DNA of 32,700 nucleotides, from positions 1 to 32,700 of the forward strand of contig USFC01000007.1 in NCBI GenBank assembly GCA_900553865.1, given 5' to 3'. Position 1 is the stretch's first letter. The number at the start of each line of letters is the position of its first letter. This DNA is from an uncultured Clostridium sp. (lineage in GTDB: Bacteria; Bacillota; Clostridia; TANB77; CAG-508). Position numbers and translations under genes: made by a program. A model generated the notes under the pieces. That model ran no database searches and was not told the DNA's origin. It saw only the letters and a list, made by a program, of their open reading frames with translations. Shown one piece after another: positions 23,408-32,623 of this stretch.

Positions 23408-25849
23408 TTATTCTATATCGTGCCTTGATAATATTTGTGCTGGTGTTTTTCTTAAAACTTTAAATAGTGGTAATAAACCAACTAAGATGTTGAAAACATA
23501 CATTAGCACTACACTTGTAGCTATTACATTAAAGTTTAATACAAACATTTTGCCTACATAGCTTATTTGTGTTAAACATTTTATTATATATGCCATAAAT
23601 GCTATTCCTGGCATGCTTATACAGGTAGTTATTGCTATTGTTTCTCCTACAAACATTTTGTATATATCGCTTTTCTTTATTCCTATTGCTCTTAAGATAC
23701 CTACCTCTTTTATTCTTGACAAGAAGGATGACCTCATCATTAAATATATTTCTACTAATGATATTGCAAGTATTATTCCAGCAAATATAATTGCACTTTT
23801 TCTTGAAGAACTTTGTTCTTTTAAATATGTTTTTTTATTATTTTCGTATGTATTTTCTACTAATAAATTATATTTTTCATCAAATTCGCTAGTTACTTTT
23901 GCCTCGTCTTTTGGGCATATTACAAGGTTTTGACTTTCAGTAATTAATTTATATTTAGCTGTATTTGCATTTACCAAATAATTATTTTCATTTGTTTCTG
24001 AATCATAATATCCTACTACTGTAAGCTCTGTATCATTTACTTTTTCTTTTATTTTTTTATTTAATTTCATGCTACTTTCATTACTTACATTTACTATTAC
24101 TTCGTAGTCATTTTCTGGAAGTCTACCTTTTTTTAGTGTAATTGTATCTAGCTTTAATTCATAGTTTAGTATATTTTCTTCTTGATTTTGAGTATCAAAT
24201 ACTATTCCTGCCATATTATCAGATTTTTGGCTATTGCATAGCAAATTATTAAAAGCTGATTCATTTGTATAAATTGATGGACTTTTTAAGTCTACTATTC
24301 CTACTATTTCAAAACTTTTTAGGTTTGGAATTGTTACCTTTTTTCCTAACAATTGGTCAGCACTTTTTATTCCTGCATGTGCTATTCCTGTATTGTTCTT
24401 TAACATTTTATCTACAGTCATTCTATCTATTACTATTTCTTGTTCATTTTGTGGAAGTCTGCCTTCTATAATATCACTTTGATTTATCATATTTATTGAT
24501 GAAAGTGACCCTGTTAGCTCTCCGTCTAATTTACTGGTTTGGTAATATTCGTCAAATTTTATTGCAAATGTAACCATACTATCTCCCGGAAAAATGTAGT
24601 TTACATTTTCGCTTTGTTCATATTTTGAAAACTCTTCCACATTTAATTTTGGAATTTTTACTTCTAAGTAATTTTTATTTCTACTTATAAAATCTTCGTC
24701 TTTTGTGTTTAGTGTTCCTGCAATATTGCTAATTGCATATAAAACAAACATTGCAGATATGAAAAAGCCAAGTAGTAAAATTTTCTTTAAAGTTGAGTAG
24801 TTTATTATTCTTTTAACTCCATTTATTATTGACCTTGGAAAGCTATAGATAGAGCTGTATTTTGGTTTTATATTTTTGTTTGCTATTTTATCTAAATTGT
24901 ACTTATATTGTTCAAATATTGTTTTATCTATTTTTTTATAGTGGTCATCTACCAATTCTACTATTGAATTTTCATCTATAACTTCTACTTTTTTGTCCTT
25001 TGACTTAATATATATATTTCCATTTTTTATTACAATTTTTAAGTTTAAAGAATCTTCATTTTCTTTATATATATCTAAATTTATGTTGTCTTGTTTAAAG
25101 TTCTCAATTTTTTCAAAGTCCTTTAAATAAATTTTATTATCTAATCTATAATCTAAATCTTTTTCCTCTGTGTTTTCATAGTCTTTTTCTACTTTTCCGT
25201 CTACTATTTCTATTATTCTTGAGGCATAAAATTTAGCAAGTTCAACTTCATGTGTTACTAAAATGACTAATTTATCTTTTGAAATTGCTTTTATTATATT
25301 CATTATTTCTAATGAATTTTTACTATCCAAATTTCCTGTTGGCTCATCTGCTATAATTATATTTGGATTTTTGACAATTGCTCTTGCTATTCCTACTCTT
25401 TGCCTTTCTCCTCCTGAAAGCATACTTGCAAGCCTATTTCTATAGCGGTACATATTTACGCTTTCTAATACATAGTCTACTCTTTTCTTTATTTCTTTTT
25501 TGTCTTTTATTCCTATCATTTTTAGCACAATTGCAACATTGTCGAAAACTGTCATGTTTTCTAACAATTTGTAATCTTGAAATATATAACCTATATTTAA
25601 ATTTCTTATTTTGTCAACTTTGTGACTGGTTCTTTTGGTTATTTTTTGACCATTAATATAGATTTTTCCTTTATTTATTTTATCTAATCCGCCTATACTA
25701 TTTAAAAGTGTAGTCTTTCCGCTTCCAGAATGTCCAAGTAAGGCAACTAATCCTGTTTTTTCAAATTCGAGTGTTGTGTTGTTTATAACATGAATCTGGT
25801 TTTTCTTTCCTTTATTAAAATATTTATTTGCTTTTTCTATTTTTATCAT
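23408..25849 (-). CDS. ABC transporter ATPase-permease fusion (MacB-like), second of pair
   Basis: The 813-residue protein has an N-terminal ATPase: Walker A GHSGSGKT at 39-46, Q-loop IFQDYKLL, signature MLSGGERQRVGIARAI, Walker B IIIADEPTGNLD and switch VTHE. A charged insert (about 225-345) contains a short beta-rich stretch (LNLKIVIKNGNIYIKSKDKK). Then come a membrane helix (ILLLGFFISAMFVLYAISNI, near 360), an external MacB-like domain with EGRLPQNEQEIVID, and three C-terminal helices with the ATPase-contact loop RIKEVGILRAIGIKKSD. The chosen ATG 25849 has AGGAGG within the last codons of the preceding gene, 4 bp after its stop, so the two are translationally coupled. Substrate unknown. 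Confidence 0.88.
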   Translation of the reverse strand: MIKIEKANKYFNKGKKNQIHVINNTTLEFEKTGLVALLGHSGSGKTTLLNSIGGLDKINKGKIYINGQKITKRTSHKVDKIRNLNIGYIFQDYKLLENMTVFDNVAIVLKMIGIKDKKEIKKRVDYVLESVNMYRYRNRLASMLSGGERQRVGIARAIVKNPNIIIADEPTGNLDSKNSLEIMNIIKAISKDKLVILVTHEVELAKFYASRIIEIVDGKVEKDYENTEEKDLDYRLDNKIYLKDFEKIENFKQDNINLDIYKENEDSLNLKIVIKNGNIYIKSKDKKVEVIDENSIVELVDDHYKKIDKTIFEQYKYNLDKIANKNIKPKYSSIYSFPRSIINGVKRIINYSTLKKILLLGFFISAMFVLYAISNIAGTLNTKDEDFISRNKNYLEVKIPKLNVEEFSKYEQSENVNYIFPGDSMVTFAIKFDEYYQTSKLDGELTGSLSSINMINQSDIIEGRLPQNEQEIVIDRMTVDKMLKNNTGIAHAGIKSADQLLGKKVTIPNLKSFEIVGIVDLKSPSIYTNESAFNNLLCNSQKSDNMAGIVFDTQNQEENILNYELKLDTITLKKGRLPENDYEVIVNVSNESSMKLNKKIKEKVNDTELTVVGYYDSETNENNYLVNANTAKYKLITESQNLVICPKDEAKVTSEFDEKYNLLVENTYENNKKTYLKEQSSSRKSAIIFAGIILAISLVEIYLMMRSSFLSRIKEVGILRAIGIKKSDIYKMFVGETIAITTCISMPGIAFMAYIIKCLTQISYVGKMFVLNFNVIATSVVLMYVFNILVGLLPLFKVLRKTPAQILSRHDIE

Positions 25850-25853
25850 TGCC

Positions 25854-28082
25854 TTACACCTCCTCATTATATGTTTTTATGGCTGATTTTTTGAAGATTT
25901 TCGCTGATACTCTTCTTGAAATTAGCACAGACATTATAATTAGAATAGCGTATATAACAATGTATTCTCTTAAACTTAAGAATTTTATTAAGTCTTGCAC
26001 AAATTCCACATTTATAATTTTGTATTGGTTAAGTACTATAAATACCATACAAGTTAAATATGCCAAACTTGAATTTATAAATAATTCTATATCTAATATC
26101 TTTTTAACATTTTTTGTAGTAGCTCCAAGCATTCTTAAAGTTGTAAAATATATGTTTCTAGATTTTAGTATAATTCTTATAACAAAATATGAAATAAAGA
26201 ATAATGCTAAAATTAGTATTGCTGTTATTAATAATTTCAATATTTTTATAACTTGTAAAGTTTCTTGTCCTTGTGTAATTTTAAAGTCTTTAATAGATTT
26301 TGCATTTATTCCTAAGCTTTGTAAACTATTTATTACTTCTTTAACGTTTTCTTCACTTTCAGTAAAAACTGAAGATTGATATGGCTCTTTATTAAATAAG
26401 CTATAATATTCATCTTCATTAACAAACACAGCACCTTTATAACTTTCATATTCTTTATAGCCTGTTAATCTTGTAAATGAATTTTTAGTATATATTCCTG
26501 AAACTGTTAAATTTAGTTCGTCTTTGTAATATATATTTTCTATCTCTACCTTTAAGCTTTTTCCTTTTGCTCTATTATTTTTGCATAAATAATTTACATC
26601 TTCACTTACTAATGCTGTTCCTGCTGCTACTCTGTCACTTGGCAGAACTTTAAAGTATGGAGTCCATTCACTCTTATAATATTTTCCTTCAAATAGTGTT
26701 CTTACTGTACTATAATTTTCATTTATCCCCTTTCTCATTTTATTTAAAACTGCATCACTTGCATAAAAGGTTGTATCTGGACCATAATAGAATAAATTAC
26801 TTACTTTATATGTTTCTATTCCAACTATTCTTAATTTAAATTTCTGTCCATCGCTTCCATTGTCTTTTCTTATTGCAAATTCTTTTTCTAATACATCTTC
26901 CATATTATTTTGAACATAGTAGTAGTCATCTGGAATTTTCATAATAATTTCATTATCTTCTTGTGGCATTCTTCCAGCTGTTAATGTTCCGTTATAACGT
27001 TTATATCCTGTTAATTTTCCATAAAAATATAAGTCATCACATTCTAAATTTATTGCTGTATCTAATAATAAATCATTTCTTTCTATGTAATTTACATTCT
27101 CTACTTCTTCTATTTTTGCATAGTCTTCTGAGGTAAAAGCTGTTTTATCTTGTTTTTTTATAATTATCCTATTTGAAGACAAATCTCTAAAATAGTAGTT
27201 ATATCCTATTTTTCCTGCCTCATATTCTGTTTGTTTAAAACTTGCATATTCACTAAGTAGTGCAACTGTTACAAATAAAAATACTGCAAATAGTAGCAAA
27301 AATTTAGGCAATATATTAAAAGTATTTCTTATTCCTAGTCTTAGTAAATTTGCTACTGTTATTCTATTATATTTGCTTTCTTCTATATGCTCTGGTTCTT
27401 CTATTTTCTTTATTTCTTTGTTCTCTATAATTTTTCCATCATGCATTTTTATAATTCTTGTAGCATATTGTTCTATTTGCTCCACATTGTGCGTTACAAC
27501 TATTACCAGCCTATCTTTTGCAACTTTTTTAAGTAGCTCAATTACATCTTTTGCAGAGTTTGCATCTAAATTTCCAGTTGGTTCATCTGCAACAATAATT
27601 GGTGTTTCTTTTACCATTGCTCTTGCTATCGCCACTCGCTGCTTTTGACCTCCTGAAAGCTTAGAAACTTTTGTGTTTTTGAACTCTGTAAGTCCTACTT
27701 TCTCTATCATATCCAATACTTTTTGCTTTACTTGTTTCTTTTTATATCCATTTAGTAAAAGTACTAATTCTACATTTTGATATACAGTATAACTATTTAT
27801 TAAATTAAAACTTTGAAAAATATTTGCTATATATTTTCTTCTGTAATCTTCAAAATCCTTTTCTGTATAATGGCTAGTTTCCTTGCCATTTATGTACATT
27901 TCCCCTTCTTCATAACTGTCTAGCCCTGAAAGCACATTTAAAAGTGTACTTTTTCCGCTTCCTGATTCTCCTGTAATTGCTACAAATTCACCTATTTTTA
28001 GTTCTAAATTTATTTTTGTAAAGCCTGTTGAAATCATACCCTTGTTGTAATAAAACTTTGATACATCTTTTAGTTTTAGCAT
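25854..28082 (-). CDS. ABC transporter ATPase-permease fusion (MacB-like), first of pair
   Basis: The 742-residue protein carries Walker A GESGSGKS at 38-45, Q-loop IFQSFNLI, signature KLSGGQKQRVAIARAM, Walker B IIVADEPTGNLD and switch VTHN. A helix near residue 260 (FLLLFAVFLFVTVALL), an external domain with TAGRMPQEDNEIIMKIPDD, and three C-terminal helices follow, the MacB arrangement. It has the same architecture as the next gene, to which it is coupled, so the two probably form a heterodimer. AAAGGAG precedes ATG 28082. Neither gene has a lantibiotic or two-component partner nearby, so the substrate is open. Confidence 0.88.
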   Translation of the reverse strand: MLKLKDVSKFYYNKGMISTGFTKINLELKIGEFVAITGESGSGKSTLLNVLSGLDSYEEGEMYINGKETSHYTEKDFEDYRRKYIANIFQSFNLINSYTVYQNVELVLLLNGYKKKQVKQKVLDMIEKVGLTEFKNTKVSKLSGGQKQRVAIARAMVKETPIIVADEPTGNLDANSAKDVIELLKKVAKDRLVIVVTHNVEQIEQYATRIIKMHDGKIIENKEIKKIEEPEHIEESKYNRITVANLLRLGIRNTFNILPKFLLLFAVFLFVTVALLSEYASFKQTEYEAGKIGYNYYFRDLSSNRIIIKKQDKTAFTSEDYAKIEEVENVNYIERNDLLLDTAINLECDDLYFYGKLTGYKRYNGTLTAGRMPQEDNEIIMKIPDDYYYVQNNMEDVLEKEFAIRKDNGSDGQKFKLRIVGIETYKVSNLFYYGPDTTFYASDAVLNKMRKGINENYSTVRTLFEGKYYKSEWTPYFKVLPSDRVAAGTALVSEDVNYLCKNNRAKGKSLKVEIENIYYKDELNLTVSGIYTKNSFTRLTGYKEYESYKGAVFVNEDEYYSLFNKEPYQSSVFTESEENVKEVINSLQSLGINAKSIKDFKITQGQETLQVIKILKLLITAILILALFFISYFVIRIILKSRNIYFTTLRMLGATTKNVKKILDIELFINSSLAYLTCMVFIVLNQYKIINVEFVQDLIKFLSLREYIVIYAILIIMSVLISRRVSAKIFKKSAIKTYNEEV

Positions 28083-28121
28083 ATTTTTTCTCCTTTTATT
28101 TTTCTAGCCTCACTATAACAT

Positions 28122-28154
28122 AAAAGCTAAAAGTTTTCCATACTTTTAGCTTTT
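28122..28154. terminator. Terminator between ZIP transporter gene and ABC pair
   Basis: AAAAGCTAAAAGT (28122-28134) pairs perfectly with ACTTTTAGCTTTT (28142-28154), 7-base loop, 17 bases after the ZIP gene's stop. The distal arm ends in TTTT on the minus strand, followed by ATGTTATAG. Confidence 0.6.
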
Positions 28155-28170
28155 TATTTTTTATTTAATT

Positions 28171-28968
28171 TTATCCAATAGCAACATCTAATACCATCAT
28201 TAGTACAAACCCACATATTAAGCCTATTGTAGCCAAATTTTTATGTTCTTTTACCGATTCTGGAAGCAGCTCTCTTGCAACAACTACTAACATTGAGCCT
28301 GCTGCAAAAGCTAATAAAAATGGTAACATACTTCGTATATATAAAACCAGTATAGCTCCTATTACAGCTGCTATTGGCTCTACTAATGCTGAAGCCTGAC
28401 CTATCATAAAACTTTTAACCCTTGAATATCCTTGTGTTCTTAAAGGTAATGATACTGCTGCTCCTTCTGGGAAATTTTGTATTCCTATTCCAAGTGCTAG
28501 CATAACAGCTCCTATTAAAGTCATTCCCGGCACTCCACTTGCTATTCCACCAAACGCTACACCAACTGACATTCCTTCTGGTATATTGTGTATTGTTATA
28601 GCAGCTATTAAAAGAATACATCTCTTTAGTGATGATTTTTCTTTTAAGTTTTCCTTTCCCTTTAAAGCTTTATCTAAAAATTTGTCAGAAAATAGTACAA
28701 ATAGTCCTCCAATTATAAAGCCTACTGCTGGTAAAATCCATTCTATGTAGCCCAATTGGGCTGAAAGCTCTATTGAAGGTGCAATTAGTGACCAAAAAGA
28801 TGCTGCAATCATTACTCCCGCACTAAAACCTAAAGTTGTATTTAATACTTTTGTATTCATTTCTTTAAAAAAGCAAACTACCAAGGCTCCCAGTGCTGTT
28901 ACTCCCCATGTAAATGTACAGGCTAGTAACGCTTGAATTACTGGACTTAAATTTTCAAACCAATCCAC
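28171..28968 (-). CDS. ZIP family divalent metal transporter
   Basis: The 265-residue, eight-helix membrane protein matches the ZIP (ZupT/GufA-like) family, which imports Zn2+ and other divalent metals. The two metal-site helices are clear: HNIPEGMSVGVAFGG and NFPEGAAVSLPLR. The first carries the canonical HNxPEG; the second has NFPEG where some members have HExPH. Length is typical of the bacterial group. Start: GTG 28968, six bases after AGGTGA, is better spaced than the in-frame GTG 28977. A promoter and a terminator make it monocistronic. Confidence 0.93.
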   Translation of the reverse strand: MDWFENLSPVIQALLACTFTWGVTALGALVVCFFKEMNTKVLNTTLGFSAGVMIAASFWSLIAPSIELSAQLGYIEWILPAVGFIIGGLFVLFSDKFLDKALKGKENLKEKSSLKRCILLIAAITIHNIPEGMSVGVAFGGIASGVPGMTLIGAVMLALGIGIQNFPEGAAVSLPLRTQGYSRVKSFMIGQASALVEPIAAVIGAILVLYIRSMLPFLLAFAAGSMLVVVARELLPESVKEHKNLATIGLICGFVLMMVLDVAIG

Positions 28969-28987
28969 TTTTTTCACCTCACACTAC

Positions 28988-29017
28988 ATAATATGTCTTC
29001 ATTTTACATAATGTGAA
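28988..29017 (-). promoter_or_regulatory. Candidate promoter of the ZIP gene with repeated TACATAAT
   Basis: TTCACA (29017-29012) and TATTAT (28993-28988) on the minus strand, 18-bp spacer. TACATAAT occurs at 28985-28992 and 29005-29012, 20 bp apart, on one face of the helix; it could be a metal-regulator site. Confidence 0.4.
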
Positions 29018-29032
29018 TATGTGGTAAAATTT

Positions 29033-29120
29033 TTATTTATTATACTCAATACACTTCTTTTCTAATAATTTAAAATCACAACATCTTACTTTTATATTTT
29101 CTGGTAGTTTTCCATTACTA
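29033..29120 (-). pseudogene. C-terminal fragment of an unidentified protein
   Basis: The minus strand reads YSNGKLPENIKVRCCDFKLL then EKKCIEYNK and stop (29035-29033). The residue mix (balanced charges, CC pair) looks coding, but no start, ribosome site or upstream part exists: the frame runs into the antisense of the istA remnant, where a chance ATG at 29152 gives a 39-residue frame. It is probably the tail of a gene cut by the insertion that left istA. I cannot name the protein. Confidence 0.4.
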
Positions 29121-29772
29121 TATAATAGAGCAGTTGGTAGAGCTTTAGGCATAGATAAAAAAACTGTTAATAAATATTGGAATCAATATAAAGAGAATAT
29201 TTTAAACTTAAATGAAACAAATGATTCAAAAAAAATTAAGCAACTACAAGAAAATATAACTTCTGCTCCTAAATATAATTCGGAAAATAGAGTTAGAAGA
29301 AAAGTAACTCCTGAATTTTTAAATGCATTAGAAAAAATTTTAGAAGATGAAGAAAAAAGAGATTAAAGTCCTTGGAACAAATAAACATGCATTAACAAAA
29401 CATCAAATTTATGAATTGCTAAAAAAACAAGGTTTTCCATTAAGCTATTCAACAGTTGTTTTAGAAATGAACTTGTATGTGAACATAAAAAGAATAGATG
29501 GAAACAAGAAGATAAGTGCTGATATTCGCCATTATCTTAAAACACTTATCTTCAAACCTGGAGCCTTAAGAAACTCGTTTGTTCTAAAAAGCAATCCAAA
29601 ACTGAAAACCATCTTTGATAAATATTATACCAACAATCCAAAAAAATTCATAGATATAATAGAAAAAAATAAGGAAAAAGATGATACAGATTTAGGATTA
29701 CTAATTCTGATAAAATTGCATTATAAAAATCGTAGATTTACTGATTCTTCAGTACTTCTACAATTTTTATAG
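29121..29772 (+). pseudogene. istA: IS21-family transposase (istA) remnant, frameshifted and internally deleted
   Basis: From 29121 the plus strand reads YNRAVGRALGIDKKTVNKYW, an IstA-type helix-turn-helix, then continues to EKILEDEEKRD and a stop at 29364. The continuation is in the +1 frame (KVLGTNKHALTKHQIYELLK, KQGFPLSYSTVV). After YSTVV the text jumps to an IstA C-terminal segment, HYLKTLIFKPGALRNSFVLK, NPKLKTIFDKYY, NPKKFIDIIEKNKEK. The DDE catalytic core that should lie between is gone. The N-terminus is also missing, and no istB follows. The element is dead. The frame open from ATG 29347 to 29772 is part of it, not a separate gene. A repeat doublet follows directly. Confidence 0.75.
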
Positions 29773-29777
29773 TGGTT

Positions 29778-29822
29778 GTCACAAATTGAGAAAAAGTAGC
29801 AATTGGGGACTGTCCCTAATTG
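29778..29822. repeat. REPIN-like palindrome doublet, copy 4 (inverted)
   Basis: In reverse orientation to copies 1-3: full palindrome CAATTGGGGAC-T-GTCCCTAATTG (29800-29822), linker AAAAAGTAG (complement CTACTTTTT), and a decayed half (29778-29790). It ends exactly at the stop codon of the methyltransferase gene and begins 6 bp after the istA remnant. Confidence 0.8.
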
Positions 29823-30728
29823 TTACTTTTTTCTTATTTTTGCTATAAAGAAACCTTCGTAAAGCTTAGTTGGCATTACGCAAAGTGTTCCAGCTATTTT
29901 GGTTGGTAATAATGGTAATTCTTCTTTTCCTTTAAATTCTATTGGTACTATTTCTACTTTATTATTTTTTAGTATTTTGCTTACTATCTCTTCATTTTCT
30001 TTGCTTAAAATAGAGCATGTTGAATATACCATTTCTTGACCTTGTTTTAATATTTTTACTGCTTTGCTTAACAATTCTAATTGTGCTTTTTGTGATTTTT
30101 CTAATAGTTTTTCTGTAAATGTTTTTTCTAAATTTACATTTTCAACATTTAAGGTTCCACTACCACTACATGGTGCGTCTAAAAGTATGTTATCAAATGA
30201 GAAGAAATCGTTTATTTTTCTGCCATCTTCTTGCATTATATATACAGATGTTGCTCCTTGTTTTTCTATGTTGTATTTTAGCTTTTCTATTCTTATTTTG
30301 TTTAGCTCACATGCTGTTATATTTGCATTATTGTTTGTTAAACTAGCAAGCTCTGTAGTTTTTCCACCTGGTGCTGCACACATATCTAAAATATCCGTGT
30401 TTTCTTTTGGTTCTAGTACTATAGGTGGTAACATTGAAGATAAACTTTGAAGATAAATTTCACCTTTTTTATAAACTTCTAATTCTTTTAAAGTATCTTC
30501 TCTTACATTTTTTACTATATATGCAACATCACTCCAAGAAACTTTTTCAAATTCTATATTATTATTTTTTAGTACTTCTTCTACTTTTTCTATACTTGTT
30601 TTTAAAGTATTTACTCTAAAAGTTACCATTCTTTTTTTTAAGTAACCTTCTAATATTTTACTTGTTATTTCTTCTCCATATTGCTGGTTTAACATTTCTA
30701 TCAAAAATTCTGTTACATGCTTTTCCAT
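29823..30728 (-). CDS. RsmB/NOP-family RNA (cytosine-C5) methyltransferase
   Basis: The 301-residue enzyme methylates C5 of a cytosine in rRNA or tRNA using S-adenosylmethionine. Motifs: DMCAAPGGKT (motif I), ACELN (motif II), DAPCSGSG with the motif IV cysteine, and YSTCSI with the catalytic motif VI cysteine, all in order. It lacks the N-terminal NusB-like domain of RsmB and the extended C-terminal region of YebU/RsmF, so it belongs to the short NOP2/Sun group and the exact target is uncertain. ATG 30728 has AAGGAG at proper distance; the ATG two codons upstream is too close to it. The stop abuts a repeat doublet. Confidence 0.92.
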   Translation of the reverse strand: MEKHVTEFLIEMLNQQYGEEITSKILEGYLKKRMVTFRVNTLKTSIEKVEEVLKNNNIEFEKVSWSDVAYIVKNVREDTLKELEVYKKGEIYLQSLSSMLPPIVLEPKENTDILDMCAAPGGKTTELASLTNNNANITACELNKIRIEKLKYNIEKQGATSVYIMQEDGRKINDFFSFDNILLDAPCSGSGTLNVENVNLEKTFTEKLLEKSQKAQLELLSKAVKILKQGQEMVYSTCSILSKENEEIVSKILKNNKVEIVPIEFKGKEELPLLPTKIAGTLCVMPTKLYEGFFIAKIRKK

Positions 30729-30772
30729 TAACATTCTCCTTGTAATAGATATTTTTATTGTTTCAATTATGT

Positions 30773-30807
30773 AAAGGACAAATGTGACCCGTCCCCAAAT
30801 GTCCTTT
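30773..30807. repeat. AAAGGACA-family repeat, copy b
   Basis: Same sequence and orientation as copy a at 11028. Its last two bases are part of the stop codon (30806-30808) of the MDR-type ABC gene. It lies upstream of the methyltransferase ribosome site. Confidence 0.85.
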
Positions 30808-32623
30808 ATTCTTCTACCTCTTCAAATTGGCTATTGTATAGGTCTGCGTAGAATCCACCTTTTGCTAGAAGTGCTTCATGTGTTCCTTGCTCTACTATAT
30901 CTCCATGGTTCATAACTAAAATTAAATCTGCATTTTTTATAGTTGATAATCTATGTGCAATTATGAAGCTTGTTCTTCCTTTCATCAGGTTATCCATTGC
31001 TGCTTGAATTTGTAATTCTGTTCTTGTATCTATTGAACTTGTTGCTTCGTCTAATATTAATATTTTTGGATTTGCTAAAATTACTCTTGCTATTGTTAAT
31101 AATTGTTTTTGACCGGCAGATACATTGCTTGATTCTTCATTTAGTACCATGTCATAACTACTTGGAAGTGTTTTTATAAAATGATGTACATGTGCTGCTT
31201 TTGCTGCTTCTATTACTTCTGCATCTGTTGCATCTGGCTTGCTATAACGAATATTGTCTTTTATAGTTCCTCCAAATAACCATGTGTCTTGAAGTACCAT
31301 TCCAAACATTTTTCTTAAATCTTCACGTTTGAAGTCTTTTATATTTATTCCATCTAATAAAATTGCTCCACTATTTACATCATAAAATCTCATAAGCAAT
31401 TTTACCATTGTTGTTTTTCCGGCACCTGTTGGCCCTACTATTGCAATTTTTTGTCCATCTTTAACTTTTGCACTAAAGTCATTTATTATTATTCTATCTT
31501 CATCATATCCAAATTTTACATGGTCAAATGTGATATTTCCTTTTAAACCTTCTGTAGATTTTGGATTTTCTACATCTTCTATTTCTTCTGTTTCTTCTAA
31601 AAATTCAAATACTCTTTCTGCAGCTGCTACCATTGCTTGTAACATTGAAGATACTTGTGCTATTTGGTTTATTGGCTGTGTAAATTGTTTGTTATATTGT
31701 ATAAATGATTGTATGTTTCCTACTGTAATTTTTCCTTGAATTGCTAAGTATCCACCTAAAATTGCAACTGCTACATATCCTATATTTCCTATAAAGTTCA
31801 TTATTGGAAATATTAAACCTGATAAGAATTGAGATTTCCATGCTGATTGATACAATTCTTTGTTTGCTTTGCTAAATTCTTTTATTGCTTCATTTTCGCC
31901 ATTAAATGCTTTTACTATTGTGTGTCCACCATATATTTCTTCTACTTGACCATTTACATGACCTAAATAATCTTGTTGCTTCTTAAAGTATTTTTGTGAT
32001 TTTCCCACTACATTTTTTACTATAAATACAGTAACTGGTAAGATTAATAGTGAAACAAGTGTCATTTCCCAACTTATTGAAAACATCATTATTAACACAC
32101 CAATTAGCGTACATATTGAAGTTATAATTTGTGTAATACTTTGATTTAAGTTTTGAGAAAGTATATCTATATCGTTTGTTATTATAGATAATACTTCTCC
32201 TTTTGTTTTTTTGTCAAAATAATGCATAGGTAATTTGTTTATTTTTTTGGCTAAATCATTACGCATTTTATATGTTAGTTTTTGTGCTATACCTGTCATT
32301 GTAAATCCTTGGATAAGTGAAAATAATGCACTTAATCCATATAAAGCAAGTAATGTAAGTAGAATTCCAGCTATTTTTCCAAAGTCGATTCCGCTTCCAC
32401 CAGATAATTTACTAACTAATCCATTAAATATTTCTGTTGTGGCATTTCCTAATATTTTAGGTCCTACTATTGAAAATATTGTACTTCCAATAGCAAATAT
32501 TATTACTATTACTAATGCTAATTTGTATTTTGATAAATAATTATTTAATAGTTTTTTAGTTGTTCCTTTAAAATCTTTTGCTTTTTCTACTGTTTTACCA
32601 GGCCCTCTGCCTGGTCCTCCCAT
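30806..32623 (-). CDS. MDR-type ABC half-transporter (permease-ATPase)
   Basis: The 605-residue exporter half has six N-terminal membrane helices (about residues 35-320) and a C-terminal ATPase: Walker A GPTGAGKT near 390, Q-loop LQDTWLFGGT, signature NVSAGQKQLLTIARV, Walker B ILILDEATSSID and switch AHRLST. The signature reads SAGQ rather than SGGQ, common in one member of heterodimeric pairs, so a partner gene is expected upstream (beyond the window). The N-terminus (MGGPGRGPGK) is typical of this group. ATG 32623 has no ribosome site at the right distance: AAGGAG serves ATG 32636, which is out of frame. Repeat copies b and c flank the gene in inverted orientation. Confidence 0.9.
   Translation of the reverse strand: MGGPGRGPGKTVEKAKDFKGTTKKLLNNYLSKYKLALVIVIIFAIGSTIFSIVGPKILGNATTEIFNGLVSKLSGGSGIDFGKIAGILLTLLALYGLSALFSLIQGFTMTGIAQKLTYKMRNDLAKKINKLPMHYFDKKTKGEVLSIITNDIDILSQNLNQSITQIITSICTLIGVLIMMFSISWEMTLVSLLILPVTVFIVKNVVGKSQKYFKKQQDYLGHVNGQVEEIYGGHTIVKAFNGENEAIKEFSKANKELYQSAWKSQFLSGLIFPIMNFIGNIGYVAVAILGGYLAIQGKITVGNIQSFIQYNKQFTQPINQIAQVSSMLQAMVAAAERVFEFLEETEEIEDVENPKSTEGLKGNITFDHVKFGYDEDRIIINDFSAKVKDGQKIAIVGPTGAGKTTMVKLLMRFYDVNSGAILLDGINIKDFKREDLRKMFGMVLQDTWLFGGTIKDNIRYSKPDATDAEVIEAAKAAHVHHFIKTLPSSYDMVLNEESSNVSAGQKQLLTIARVILANPKILILDEATSSIDTRTELQIQAAMDNLMKGRTSFIIAHRLSTIKNADLILVMNHGDIVEQGTHEALLAKGGFYADLYNSQFEEVEE

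Noticed and set aside
29347..29772. Intact 141-residue plus-strand gene
   Set aside because: Its two halves match the middle and C-terminal parts of IstA with the catalytic core missing, and its N-terminal continuation lies in another frame upstream.
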